From the NCBI GenBank assembly GCA_035222895.1, contig JAVYIG010000112.1:595501-659500 (forward strand): DNA of 64,000 nt, in the 5' to 3' direction. Both the position numbers and the translations under genes were made by a program. Below the pieces are notes generated by a model, which worked only from the letters and a program-made list of their open reading frames with translations, was not told the origin of the DNA and did not search any database. This document shows, in pieces, positions 36,664-49,217 of the stretch (the first letter of the stretch is position 1; each line of letters begins with the position of its first letter). The stretch is from Strongylocentrotus droebachiensis. Its lineage: Eukaryota; Echinodermata; Echinoidea; Camarodonta; Strongylocentrotidae.

Positions 36664-39600
36664 GATGGAGATGAAGTGGGTGAGAATGGAAGCAATTAAT
36701 TGAAAGAGGGGAGAGGAAAGGGAAAGAGAGAGAGAGGGTAGATAGAAAAGGAGAGAGGATGCAACTAAATGTATTTGAGGAGAGAAGGGAAGGAAAAGAG
36801 AGAGAAAGAGAGAAGAAAGATGTGGAAAAGGAGGAAGAGAGGAAGCCATCAATGATTTGGTCTACATTATAAAGCTAAGCTTCATCTGGCTTTCAAGAAG
36901 TAGCAAGTGCTAATAAGGGGCATAAAATGTCATGACCATGGGCATACCTTGGCTATGGAGTAACAGTGCTTGTAGCTCATACAGGAAACTTACAGTTTAT
37001 ACTCAAACCAACTGGACATATTCAAAACATGGCAAGTTGTCCAAGGTACCTGCCCTGAATTGCAAAGGCTTGTAGTGTGGGTCTCAAAGAACTAGTACAT
37101 AATAAAAGTGATAGTACTATCTCCAGATCTGATGAACATGAGGTGCTATAACTCAGTGATAGAGCAGTGGTCTCGTAACTCAGAGATCAAAAGTTCGAAA
37201 TCAATTTGATCCGCCAGGATAAGGATAAGGCATTTATCCTCATTTACAAGTCCCTTGGAGAGGGCTTAGAGCCGTCAGTCCCTTGGTTTCTTACTTACAA
37301 GCAGGCATATGTTTTCTTAGCAGTCAGGTAAAACAAACCAACCAACCGAAATCGAAAATATTCTGTTTTGATGATCTCACCTCCTAACACATCTTGTCTA
37401 GCTCTTGTAAGCTTGCCCGTTGCCTCCAGGATCTCCATGGACTTCCCTGCTAGCAGGATATGTGACAGGACAGGCTGAAGAAACTCAGGTACTGCACTAG
37501 GCACGCTTCTCTTGGATGATGACCGTCGATCTCCCTTCTTATTGGCTGGTACGGAGAGGAGAGCGCCATCTGTGTCGTCCGTTTGTAAGGTTTGTAAGCT
37601 GAACGCCTTCTTCCAGTAGCTTTCTGATTTGATGTGGATCTCTGGATTCCTATGTCAATACAGGAAATTGTTTTCTGAATGGTTTAGCTTCTGATAGTTT
37701 AAGATTTGTACCTGAGTCACACCAACAAGACAGACACCAGACCAACAACAGACCACACAAAAAATGGCTTACCACAAATGACCAAGAAACTGTTGATTTG
37801 GAGTCGATATGAAATTGGTCTGACTGTGTGACTGAGATATTACTGCCATACTTGTATACACCCCCCCCCCCCTCCCTCTCCCCACATACAATTTTTTGTA
37901 CAAGAGCTACTGGCTGATTGTAAGCTCTATGAATAAATAAATAAAATTAAAATTGAGTTCAATTTCAATTTCTTACTGAGCAGCAATACTGTTTTACAGA
38001 AGGACATGCAAAGCCACATTACCCACTATGTAAAATGAAAATGATTGTTTTATCAAAATGGAATTTATCAATTTCATTTGAAAATCTAATGAAACTTCAT
38101 GCAACTATTAAAAGTCCCTACACAAACCAATGGATCTGTGTGTTAGAAGTGCACTGTAAAAGAACTTATTTTTGCACACAGCAGCAGCCTGCATTTAATA
38201 GACATTGTATGACCATGATATTAAAGGCCTCTTACCTGCGTATAGCAAACTCTTGAGCAGGGTCCGATAAGATTCCATATCTTAACCATTTAGTGATGAA
38301 GCTGATGTAAGGTCCCGTTGTGACGGTCCATAGATGCCACAGCAGATCAAGCTATAAGAAACATACAAGTCATTCACCACTGTCTATAAAGCATTGTTCA
38401 GATATGACGTGGCAAAACCACTGCATTTTTTCATGACAATGTTTTGAAAATTGCAATTTAAGCCTTTTATTCATAGTACTCATAAACAGCATTCATCTAC
38501 CTACCATAATTCAATTTTAGAATGTCTTAGAAATGCTTTAGAAAAATTGCAATTCAAGCCTTTTATTCATAGTACTCATAAACAGCATTCATCTACCTAC
38601 TATAATATAATTTTAGAATGTCGTAATTCTGTTGTAGTTTATAAGTCAGTTCAAGCTTCAAAACTGAGAAATTTGGGAAGTAATGGAGACAGCCATATGT
38701 GGAAATGTCCTCATGTACAAAAATCAACAAGAGAGGGTCTCAGAGAGCTATCAATTTTCATAAGTATACACTATGTTTTATGCTATATAGCATTACTGAA
38801 CAATTTTTGGCATTTAGAAGCAGGTTCTGAAATAGGCTGTACAGATGCACCAAGTTTTTAAAGATAAAGTTGAGTTCTGGTCATGTGATTGTATTGTGAA
38901 AGAAATGTTGTGTTAACGATCAGAAAAGGTTGATCATCTAGCATATAAGAATTGGTGTGTACTGCAAGGTTCTGGAGTCATCAAAATCATAATCAATTTG
39001 GCCCAGTCTTGGTAAAGTAACAAGCACTGTACACAGAAAAATGTATATGGGACTACACAAATGGTGTCGGGCCTACTTACCTTGATTTCCTTATCTTTCT
39101 ATGCTCATTACTCAGCCAGTATACATTTTCTACCAAATTTGTTTTGCAAATGACATTTATTTGAAATCTTGAACATTCATTGTAAGTTTCGTTTGATTCT
39201 GTGAGAATTCATTCTCTTTTTTTTTATCAGAACTCAAGTTTATCTTTAACGTTGATTCATACCTCTTTATTGTCCTGAAAAGCAAGACAGAAGTGTTCTT
39301 TGATGGCCATGTGAAGAACATGAAGCAGCGAATAGACCCTGTGAGATGAAAGCTCTTTTGAAGGTCCTCCTATGCCCTGCTTGTACATGGTGTGTGCCAG
39401 ATGAAGTCTAGGAACCCACACTGACAAGAGCCAGTCCTTGAACATACACAGTGTGTAGGTCTCATCTAGATTAGCAAAGGGATTGAGATGAAGAGATAAT
39501 AGTGAGCGGGATTGAAAGTGACGAAGGAAAAAGAAAGCATTATGAATGATATGAACCAATAAGTAGACCCTGTGAGATGAAAGCTCTTTTGCAGGTCCTC

Positions 39601-42600
39601 CTATGCCCTGCTTGTACATGGTGTGTGCCAGATGAAGTCTAGGAACCCACCCTGACAAGAGCCAGTCTTTGAACATACACAGTGTGTAGGTCTCATCTAG
39701 ATATAGCAAAGGGAGTGAGACAATGAAATAAGAGTGAGCGAGATTAAAAGAGACTAAGGAAAGAGAAAGCATTATGAATGGCATGAACCAATAAGGTCCT
39801 CCTATGCCCTGCTTGTACATGGTGTGTTCCAGATGAAGTCTAGGAACCCACGCTGACAAGAGCCAGTCTTTAAACATACACAGTGTGTAGGTCTCATCTA
39901 GATTAGCAAAGGGATTGAGATGAAGAGATAATAGTGAGCGGGATTGAAAGAGACGAGGGAGAGAGAAAGCATTATGAACGATATGAACCAATAAGGTCCT
40001 CCTATGCCCTGCTTGTACATGGTGTGTGCAAGATGAAGTCTAGGAACCCACGCTGACAAGAGCCAGTCCTTGAACATACACAGTGTGTAGGTCTCATCTA
40101 GAATAGCAAAGGGAGTAAGATAAAGAAATTGAAAGAGACAAAGGAAAGAGAAAGCATTATGAATGGCATGAACCAATATTAAGTAGACCCCACAGGATGA
40201 ATACTCTATTGAGGGTCCTCCTATGCCCTGCTTGTACATTGTGTGTGCCAGATGAAGTCTAGGAACCCACGCTGACAAGAGCCAGTCTTTGAACATACAT
40301 AGTGTGTAGGTCTCATCTAGAATAGCAAAGGAAAAGAGATAATAGTGAGTGTGGTTGAAAGAGACGAAGAAAAGAGAAAGTATTATGAATGGCATGAACC
40401 AATAAGGTCCTTCTATGCCCTGCTTGTACATGGTGTATGCCAGATGAAGTCTAGGAACCCACGCTGACAACAGCCAGTCCTTGAACATACACAGTGTGTA
40501 GGTCTCATCTAGATATAGCAAAGGGATTGAGATAATGAATTAATAGTAAGCGAGATTGAAAAAGAAGGCATTATGAATGGCATGAACCAATAAGTAGACC
40601 CCACAGGATGAAAGCTCTTTTGACGGTCCTCCTAGGCCCTGCTTCTGCATGGTGTGTGCCAGATGAAGTCTAGGAATCAATGCTGACAAGAGCCAGACTT
40701 TGAACATACACAGTGTGTAGGTCTCATCTAGAATAGCAAAAGGACGTGAGATTGAAAGAGACGAAGGAAAGAGAAAGCATTATGAATGATATGAACCAAT
40801 GCGTAGGCCCCGCAGGATGAAAACTCCTTTGAGGGTCCTCCTAGGCCCTGCTTGTACATGGTGTATGCCAGATGAAGTCAAGGAACCCACGCTGACAAGA
40901 GCCAGTCCTTGAACATACACAGTGTGTAGGTCTCATCTAGATTAGCAAAAGGATGTGAGATTGAAAGAGACGAAGGAAAGAGAAAGCATTATGAATGATA
41001 TGAACCAATGCGTAGGCCCCGCAGGATGAAAACTCCTTTGAGGGTCCTCCTAGGCCCTGCTTGTACATGGTGTATGCCAGATGAAGTCTAGGAACCCACG
41101 CTGACAAGAGCCAGTCCTTGAACATACACAGTGTGTAGGTCTCATCTAGATATAGTAAAGGGAGTGAGATAAAGAAATAAGAGTGAGTGAGGTTGAAAGA
41201 GACGAAGGAAAGAGAGAGCATTATGAAAGATACTAAGCAATAAATTGATCCTGTTGATGACCGCTTTGATGGGAATCATTCTTTTTCCAACTGCTACACA
41301 GCATGTAAAAGAGGATCGAATGGGTACCAATGCTGACAAGAGCCAATCCTTGATCACACACGGGGTATAGGTAGTTCTTATCTGGAACACAGAGTAAGTG
41401 CATAAAACAAAAAGCAAGACTTTGCAATAGAAGGACAGAACATGAAAAAGCACAACAAAAGTTATCAAGATTGAGTTTTAGAGGAAAAGCATAAGACAGA
41501 AAGAGAAAAGAAGAGAGAAGAGGAAATAGAGAAATAATAAATTATAGTTTTTTGATGATATACATATGTATATAATTTACAATTTTCACATATGCTACAC
41601 TCTTATGCGTTAGCTCTGGTTAATGTTATTAAGTTTTGTTTTCTTCCAATATCTCATAAATTCTGGGATGTTCTCTATGAAAAGAATACAATCACACAAA
41701 ATTGTTGAAAACAGTCTCCTTTTCTGAGTGTCAGTATTGTCATCATATCCTTGTCATCTTACATTCATGGTGGTGGTGGTTATTTTACCTGACTGCTAAG
41801 AAAGCACAAATGCTTGTAAGTAAGCAACCAGACGGCCGACGGCTTTAGGTCCTCTTCGAGGGACCTGGTAATGAGGATTAATGCCTTACCAAAGGGCACT
41901 AGCGCATCGCCTTGGTTTGGTCACCGGATTACGGGACCACTGCTCTACCGACTGAGCTATCGCGCCTCCACACAACTGATGTACATGTGGTTCCATGACA
42001 CATGCTCCGCCGACGATTGCTCCGCCGACATTTACTCCGCAAAACGCGACAATTGCTCCGCGACATTTGCTCCGCGACATTTGCTCCGACGTCAAATGCT
42101 CCGCCGACAGGTGCTCCGCCGACAGTTGCTCCGCCGACAGTTGCTCCGCCGACAATTGCTCCGCCGACAGATGCTCCGCCGACAATTGCTCCTCCGACAA
42201 TTGCTCCGCCGACAATTGCTCCGCCGTCAATTGCTTCGCAAAACGCGACAATTGCTCCGCCGACATTTGCTCCGCCGACATTTGCTCCGCCTGAAGCGAC
42301 ATTTGCTCCGCCGACATTTGCTCCGCCGACATTTGCCCCGCCGTCAATTGCTCCGCCGACAATTGCTCCGCCTGAAGCGACAATTGCTCCGGTGACATTT
42401 GCTCCGCCGACAATTGCTCCGACGACATTTGCTCCGCCGACAATTGCTCCGCCGACAATTGCTCCGACGACATTTGCTCCGCATGAAGCGACACTTGCTC
42501 CGGTGACATTTGCTCCGACGACATTTGCTCCGCCCAAAAAGTGTCCCATTAAATACAAATGCCTCTAGTACTACGACAAATGCTTCGCCGACAATATTTT

Positions 42601-45600
42601 TTTTCACGGGTTGTTTTTGTTTCTTTCTTATTTTCTTCGTTTTCTGAAGGCATTTCATGAAATTATGTAAATGAAATGAAATGAATGAATGTTGATAATG
42701 TGGGAGGAAAAAGCAGTTGCCTAAAAGTCATTTCGAATATACTGAAATAACTTTCCATCTATCACTGTACGTCCCACATAATGTACACTAAACACTCAAT
42801 ACATGTCATGGGAAGTTTTTTTTTTTAAAGTAGAGCAGCAAGCCACATTTCCCAATACGCGCATACCTCCTAGTTAATTTCAAACAGCTCATCAATGTAA
42901 GACCTGAAATTACCTCAATGAAAGAAGACTAATAACATGAGAGGAAAGAAAAGAGCAAAAAAGACAACCGTTTTTTGCTATTCCCCATAATGTTTGATTT
43001 AAAAAAATAAAAAATAAAATTATAGCTCCTTACGCAAGTTCTCCGGCGAAAGATAATTACTCCGCTCAAAATCTGTTTCATGTTTTACTCATAAGCTGAT
43101 CCAAAGCTCAAGGCTATCTCTCTCTCTCTCTTTCTCTCTCTCCCATGCTCCTCCTTTTCCTGTTTACACCGTTTTCTTGTCTTCTTTGCTCTTTTCTTTC
43201 CTCTCATGCTATTAGTCTTCTTTCATTTCCATCACTTCTTCTCTGCTCCCCCTCTCGAGTTCTATTTCTCTCGTGAAATTGAAACGTAAAGTAATACAAT
43301 CATACGTAGTACATTCTTGTTTAGAATAATATTTTCAATAATATCCAGTCCATTTTCTAAAGGTTTCTTTCCTTTAGTTAAGTGTATGTAGCTTTAATAT
43401 ATATATGTTAGTGTGCAAAACACTCCGTTTCATTCGAGTACTTTGTTTTCACTAAATAATTTAAGGGACTCACGAAGCCACCGGAAGAAGAGCAATTGGC
43501 TTATCATGAAGAACTAACATCAAACTGCAACAAAATGATTTGTATAAATGTGAATAAGCAGAAAGGCTGCCATCTCATTTTCCCGTCTGAATGGGTTCTC
43601 TTCCTTACGTATATATAAGTGCCCTTATTTTCTAAACTTTTTTTTTATATTTGTGTGTTTATTAAATTTTCAATCATATAAAAATTACATATTTACAAGT
43701 CATTGGTAATAATTAGACAAACAAAAAAAACAATATGTATAAGAACAACTAACAATAATGAAAGGACAAGAAAGTTATAAAAAAAAAACGTTATAGTAAA
43801 AGTAAAAAAAATACACTGTACACATATAAATCATAGTTTGAACTCCAGCTAGTGCATAAAGGGGAGTGAGGGGGCACAGGAATAAAAGTTAAATCAACAT
43901 GAGTATCATAAGTCAAATCGCCATTTCTTAAAATGCGAAACAAGCTTGTTCCTTTTTTTCGCTGAGAAATATTCAATATCTTTTTGTTTCTTTATAAAAC
44001 TCTTAAAAAGATCAACACTTGGTAAATCCCCCTTACTTATTTTCTAAACTTCCATGATGAACTTTTACATTGTATAATGCTTTACCTAGTAAGATGCATT
44101 TATCGAGGTAATTTCAGGTATTACATATTGATGAGCTAATTGAAATTAACTAGGAGGTATGCGTGTATTGGGGAATGTGGCTTGCTGCTCTACTTTTTTT
44201 TAAAAACTTCCCACGACATGTAATGAGTGTTTAGTATCCATATATGGGACGTACAGTGATAGATGGAAAGTTATTTCAGTATATTCGAAATGACTTTTAG
44301 GTAACTCCTTTTTCCTCCCACTTCATCAACATTCATTCATTTCATTTCATCTACATTATTTCAAGAAATGCATTCAGGAAATGAAGAAGAAAAAAAGAAA
44401 CGAAAAAAATAGGTGTAAAGAAAATATTGTCGGCGAAGCATTTGTCGTAGTACTAGTAGCATTTGTAGTTTATGGGACACTTTTTGGGCGGAGCAAATGT
44501 CGGCGGAGCAATTGTCGCTTCAGGCGGAGCAATTGTCGGCGGAGCAATTGTCGGCGGAGCAAATGTCGGCGGAGCAAGTGTCGCTTCAGGCGGAGCAAAT
44601 GTCGGCGGAGCAATTGTCGCTTCAGGCGGAGCAATTGTCGGCGGAGCAATTGTCGGCGGAGCAAATGTCGGCGGAGCAAGTGTCGCTTCAGGCGGAGCAA
44701 ATGTCGGCGGAGCAAATGTCGGCGGAGCAATTGTCGCGTTTTGCGGAGCAATTGTCGGCGGAGCAATTGTCGGCGGAGCAATTGTCGGCGGAGCATCTGT
44801 CGGCGGAGAAATTGTCGGCGGAGCAACTGTCGGCGGAGCATTTGACGTCGGAGCAAATGTCGCGGAGCAAATGTCGCGGAGCAATTGTCGCGTTTTGCGG
44901 AGTAAATGTCGGCGGAGCAATCGTCGGCGGAGCATGTGTCGGGTTACCGTATATAAGTGCCCTTATTTTCTAAACTTTTTTTTTATATTTGTGTGTTTAT
45001 TAAATTTTCAATCATATAAAAATTACATATTTACAAGTCATTGGTAATAATTAGACAAACAAAAAGACAATATGTATAAGAACAACTAACAATAATGAAA
45101 GGACAAGAAAGTAATTAAAAAAAAACATTATAGTAACAAAAATACACTGTACACATATAAATCATAGTTTGAACTCCAGTGCATAAAGGGGAGTGAGGGG
45201 GCACAGGAATAAAAGTTAAATCAACATGAGTATCATAAGTCAAATCGCCATTTCTTAAAATGCAAAACAAGCTTGTTCCTTTTTTTCGCTGAGAAATATT
45301 CAATATCTTTTTGTTTCTTTATAAAACTCTTAAAAAGATCAACACTTGGTAAATCCCCCTTACTTATTTTCTAAACTTCCATGATGACCTATTACATTGT
45401 ATAATGCTTTACCTAGTAAGATGCATTGATCGAGGTAATTTCAGGTATTACATATTGATGAGCTACTTGAAATTAACTAGGAGGTATGCGCGTATTGGGG
45501 AATGTGGCTTGCTGCTCTACTTTTTTTTTAAAAACTTCCCACGACATGTAATGAGTGTTTAGTATACATTATATGGGACGTACAGTGATAGATGGAAAGT

Positions 45601-48600
45601 TATTTCAGTATATTCGAAATGACTTTTAGGTAACTCCTTTTTCCTCCCACTTCATCAACATTCATTCATTTCATTTCATCTAGATTATTTCAAGAAATGC
45701 ATTCAGAAAATGAAGAAGAAAAAAAGAAACGAAAAAAATAGATGTAAAGAAAATATTGTCGGCGAAGCATTTGTCGTAGTACTAGTAGCATTTGTAGTTT
45801 ATGGGACACTTTTTGGGCGGAGCAAATGTCGTCGGAGCAAATGTCGGCGGAGCAATTGTCGCTTCAGGCGGAGCAATTGTCGGCGGAGCAATTGTCGGCG
45901 GAGCAAATGTCGGCGGAGCAAATGTCGGCGGAGCAATTGTCGCTTCAGGCGGAGCAATTGTCGGCGGAGCAATTGTTGGCGGAGCAAATGTCGGCGGAGC
46001 AAGTGTCGCTTCAGGCGGAGCAAATGTCGGCGGAGCAATTGTCGCTTCAGGCGGAGCAATTGTCGGCGGAGCAAATGTCGGCGGAGCAAGTGTCGCTTCA
46101 GGCGGAGCATCTGTCGGCGGAGCAAATGTCGGCGGAGCAATTGTCGCGTTTTGCGGAGCAATTGACGGCGGAGCAATTGTCGGCGGAGCAATTGTCGGAG
46201 GAGCAATTGTCGGCGGAGCATCTGTCGGCGGAGCAATTGTCGGCGGAGCAACTGTCGGCGGAGCAACTGTCGGCGGAGCACCTGTCGGCGGAGCATTTGA
46301 CGTCGGAGCAAATGTCGCGGAGCAAATGTCGCGGAGCAATTGTCGCGTTTTGCGGAGTAAATGTCGGCGGAGCAATCGTCGGCGGAGCATGTGTCGGGTT
46401 ACCGTACATGTATCATGTGGATGCAGATTAGAACTATTCCTTAGATTCTATATCGTACCTTGAGCTACAACCTTCTTTTCCTCCTCTATGAGAGAGCTTC
46501 TGAAATCCTGAAGAACTTTGGCCAGGCCATCAGCGAATGCCTCGTAGGTTTGGCAGTTGAAGTGCTTGGTCTCCGCAGCGTCCTGGTCCCTGGTATCTTT
46601 GAGGAGATCAGGGAGAGACCGAGTTCTGCCCAGCCCTGATTCGGAGTCTGTCACTGACGGGAGTCTTGAGCCAGCCTGGGCTCCATTGGCTACTTCTACT
46701 AGGCAGAGGACATTGGGTGAAGAGTGGACATACATGTAAATAACATTAGGTCTAGGGCTTATAGAAAAAACTAATTCACTTTATAATAGCTCATTGACTA
46801 CCGGTACTTAACTCTTTTTATTCCCATAAGCTTTAATGCAGTTGCTGCACGGTTCTCGTAGGCTATACTAGTAGGTTAAAAGAATGGCACTTTAGAGCTG
46901 GCTCAGGCTTCATTCATATCCTGCCATAAGGCAGCATGCTGTTATAGTGCTTTGTACATGTAAGCGCCCCATCGTTTGGCTGCTTAATTCACGCGAGCGA
47001 GCCCCAGCTTAGCTGCTTTATGCATGTGAGGTGATGGCTACAGGGAGCAGACATGGTCTGGTCTTGGTGATATAAAATCCATTTAATCTTGCACTTTTAA
47101 CTGCAGATTGTGTATGTTATTTAGCTGATTTTGCTTCTTGAACATATCTTCAAGCTTTTGATATGATTATTTTGTTCTCTGATACCTTCTGGAGGTAGAA
47201 TATGGTGATAGTTTTACAGCCATTTTCTGCCAAGGAATTTGAAAACACTCCTGTAGACCCATATGGGGGATCCTGAGTTTGCATATTTTGCCCAGCCTTC
47301 TTCATACCTACACTATAGGCTGCATTGACTGTAATGTATATTTTATGACTGAATTATGCTTATATTATTCTTATAATATAAAAGCAATTACTCACTGGGA
47401 TTTAACTCATTTACCAGATGATTTAGCTTACCGTCTACTTCTACTAATAGCTAGACTGCATGAAATGGGTGCTAGCTGAGTGAGTGAGTGAGACTGCTGA
47501 GCTTGTCTGACTTCTCTTTGTCTGTTCTGATTATGTATGTATATGCCAAATTTGTTTCCTGGTAATTCATCACCGTTTGACTTGCAAACGCCATCATGAA
47601 GAATTACATCTTACCACCCTCTTCTTCTAGATCACATCCACTCCTTCTAGCAATACTCTCAATAGTGTGTGCACTTAAACTATTGAAGAGTGGAACCTGT
47701 ACACACAGATTGCAGACCATAGATCAGCTTCTTTAACCTTCTTTGATCTACACGCAACACTTTGTGAACCAAGATCACTACACCAGCCGCCCCTTAGAAG
47801 GCGTACTTACACTGCAGATATTGATAACTGCAAACTGTTACTTTTTATATTATCCTGTAATAAGTAGAATCGAAATACAAAGCTTTGTCCATTTGACTTC
47901 AGGTCGACATCTTTGAGCCACCTAACCATCCTACTTCTCCTCAGCGGACAAGTGGAAACCAACCCTGGTCAATCAACTAGTGCTCCTGAGACATTTCCAT
48001 GTGCCATCTGTGGGGATGAGGTGATAGACAATGACCCTGCTCTTTTATGCGATCACTGCGACTGCTAGTGCCACATTTCATGTGTTGGTATCTCCCCAGA
48101 CTCCTATGATATCTTGACGAAGAAGTCCAGGAGCTTTGCTTTGGGTGTGCTGCCAGTGTTCCTCTACCAACATAGGGTCAAGCAGCTGGCTGCAAGGACT
48201 TAACCTCTCACAGTCCAATCGTTTCTCACCCCTTCACCACGAATCCAGTGATGAAGAAACCCTTCCCTCCATCAACCCTCTAACCTCTACGCCTACATCG
48301 AGCCCTGGGGGATGTCGTCAACCACGATTTCACCCTCCATCAAGAAATCGCAAAAAGGCATTTAAAGTGATGGTTGTAAACTGCAATGGTCTAAAGGAGA
48401 GTGCTAAGATATCAAGCTTCAATGCAGCTATTACTCACCACACTCCTGACTTTGTTTTTTGGATGTGAATAAAAACTGGATGATAGCTTATCTTCATACT
48501 CAATTTTCCCAAGCAATTACTCCATCTACTGTAAGGACAGAAACATCCATGGAGGTGGTGTTTTCATAGCAATCATCGACACGCTAATTGTCAGAATGTC

Positions 48601-49182
48601 CAGAGTTTGACTCAGACTGTGAGATACAGTGGTGCAACTTGCAAATGCCAAGCCACTGTATATTGGTATATAAAAGTTGCCAAATTACATGTAGCTCTTT
48701 CAAGCATATCTAGACAAACTATGCCTACACACTAGTCTCCATCTATTTTCAAGGATGTCAACTCAATGAACCATGTTACTGACATAGCATTATTAACACA
48801 AATGTTGAAATCATCGAGCACAATTTTTGTGGACCCCAGGGCAGCGTTTCTCGAAACCGTCATTACTACAAGTTCACCGATAACCCATTGAAACGTGTGT
48901 TAAACTTAATACACGTGTTTCAATGGGATGTCGGTGAACTTGTAGTTATGACGGTTTCAAGAAACGCTGCCCAGGTGTCTTACCTTTTGGGGACTCTAGT
49001 TCTTTCTCTGAAGAGATTGATGGACGGTGTGCTTTCTTAGGTGTGCAGTAGCTCATTGGATGGGACTGCACTCTGTCAATGAAAGCTTGCAACTGTAAGA
49101 CCTTAGATCCAAGCTCAGCCAGCTGTCTGGTAATGCCATGCAAGGCAGTCTGTACAGGGAGATAGAGTATGTGGAGGGAGGA

Positions 49183-49217
<35 letters not shown>

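Larger units (their letters stand above)
41989..46403. mobile_element. TU-type fold-back transposon, composite, 4.4 kb
   Basis: Long inverted repeats have outer domains of tandem 15-bp units (TTGCTCCGCCGACAA class) and unique inner domains. The left arm is 41989-42925 (outer 42001-42540). The right arm is present twice in direct orientation, as 43611-44948 and 44949-46403, each with loop, inner and outer parts. The outer tips end GACACATGCTCCGCC / GGCGGAGCATGTGTC. The whole is flanked by GTACATGT on both sides (41981-41988 and 46404-46411). Sea-urchin TU elements are known for 15-bp repeats in the outer arm domain and 8-bp duplications. No transposase frame is seen. The element lies in TUBGCP5 intron 10, 47 bp from the exon 10 donor. 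Confidence 0.88.

Noticed and set aside
38451..38861. 136-codon plus-strand frame with a duplicated FIHSTHKQHSSTY segment
   Set aside because: Explained by a 96-bp tandem duplication in an intron; no family features.
39466..41145. Mutually exclusive cassette exons in TUBGCP5
   Set aside because: The upstream copies have good acceptors but no consensus 5' splice site of their own (only CAGG/GTCTAC-like or none), so they cannot act as separate exons. Alternative acceptors remain possible.
41871..42568. Long overlapping frames in both strands with pentapeptide repeats (SAEQL, APPTI, RRQLL, GGAIV)
   Set aside because: They follow directly from the 15-bp TU repeat, which stays open in all frames. 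The same occurs at 44381-45047 and 45710-46463.
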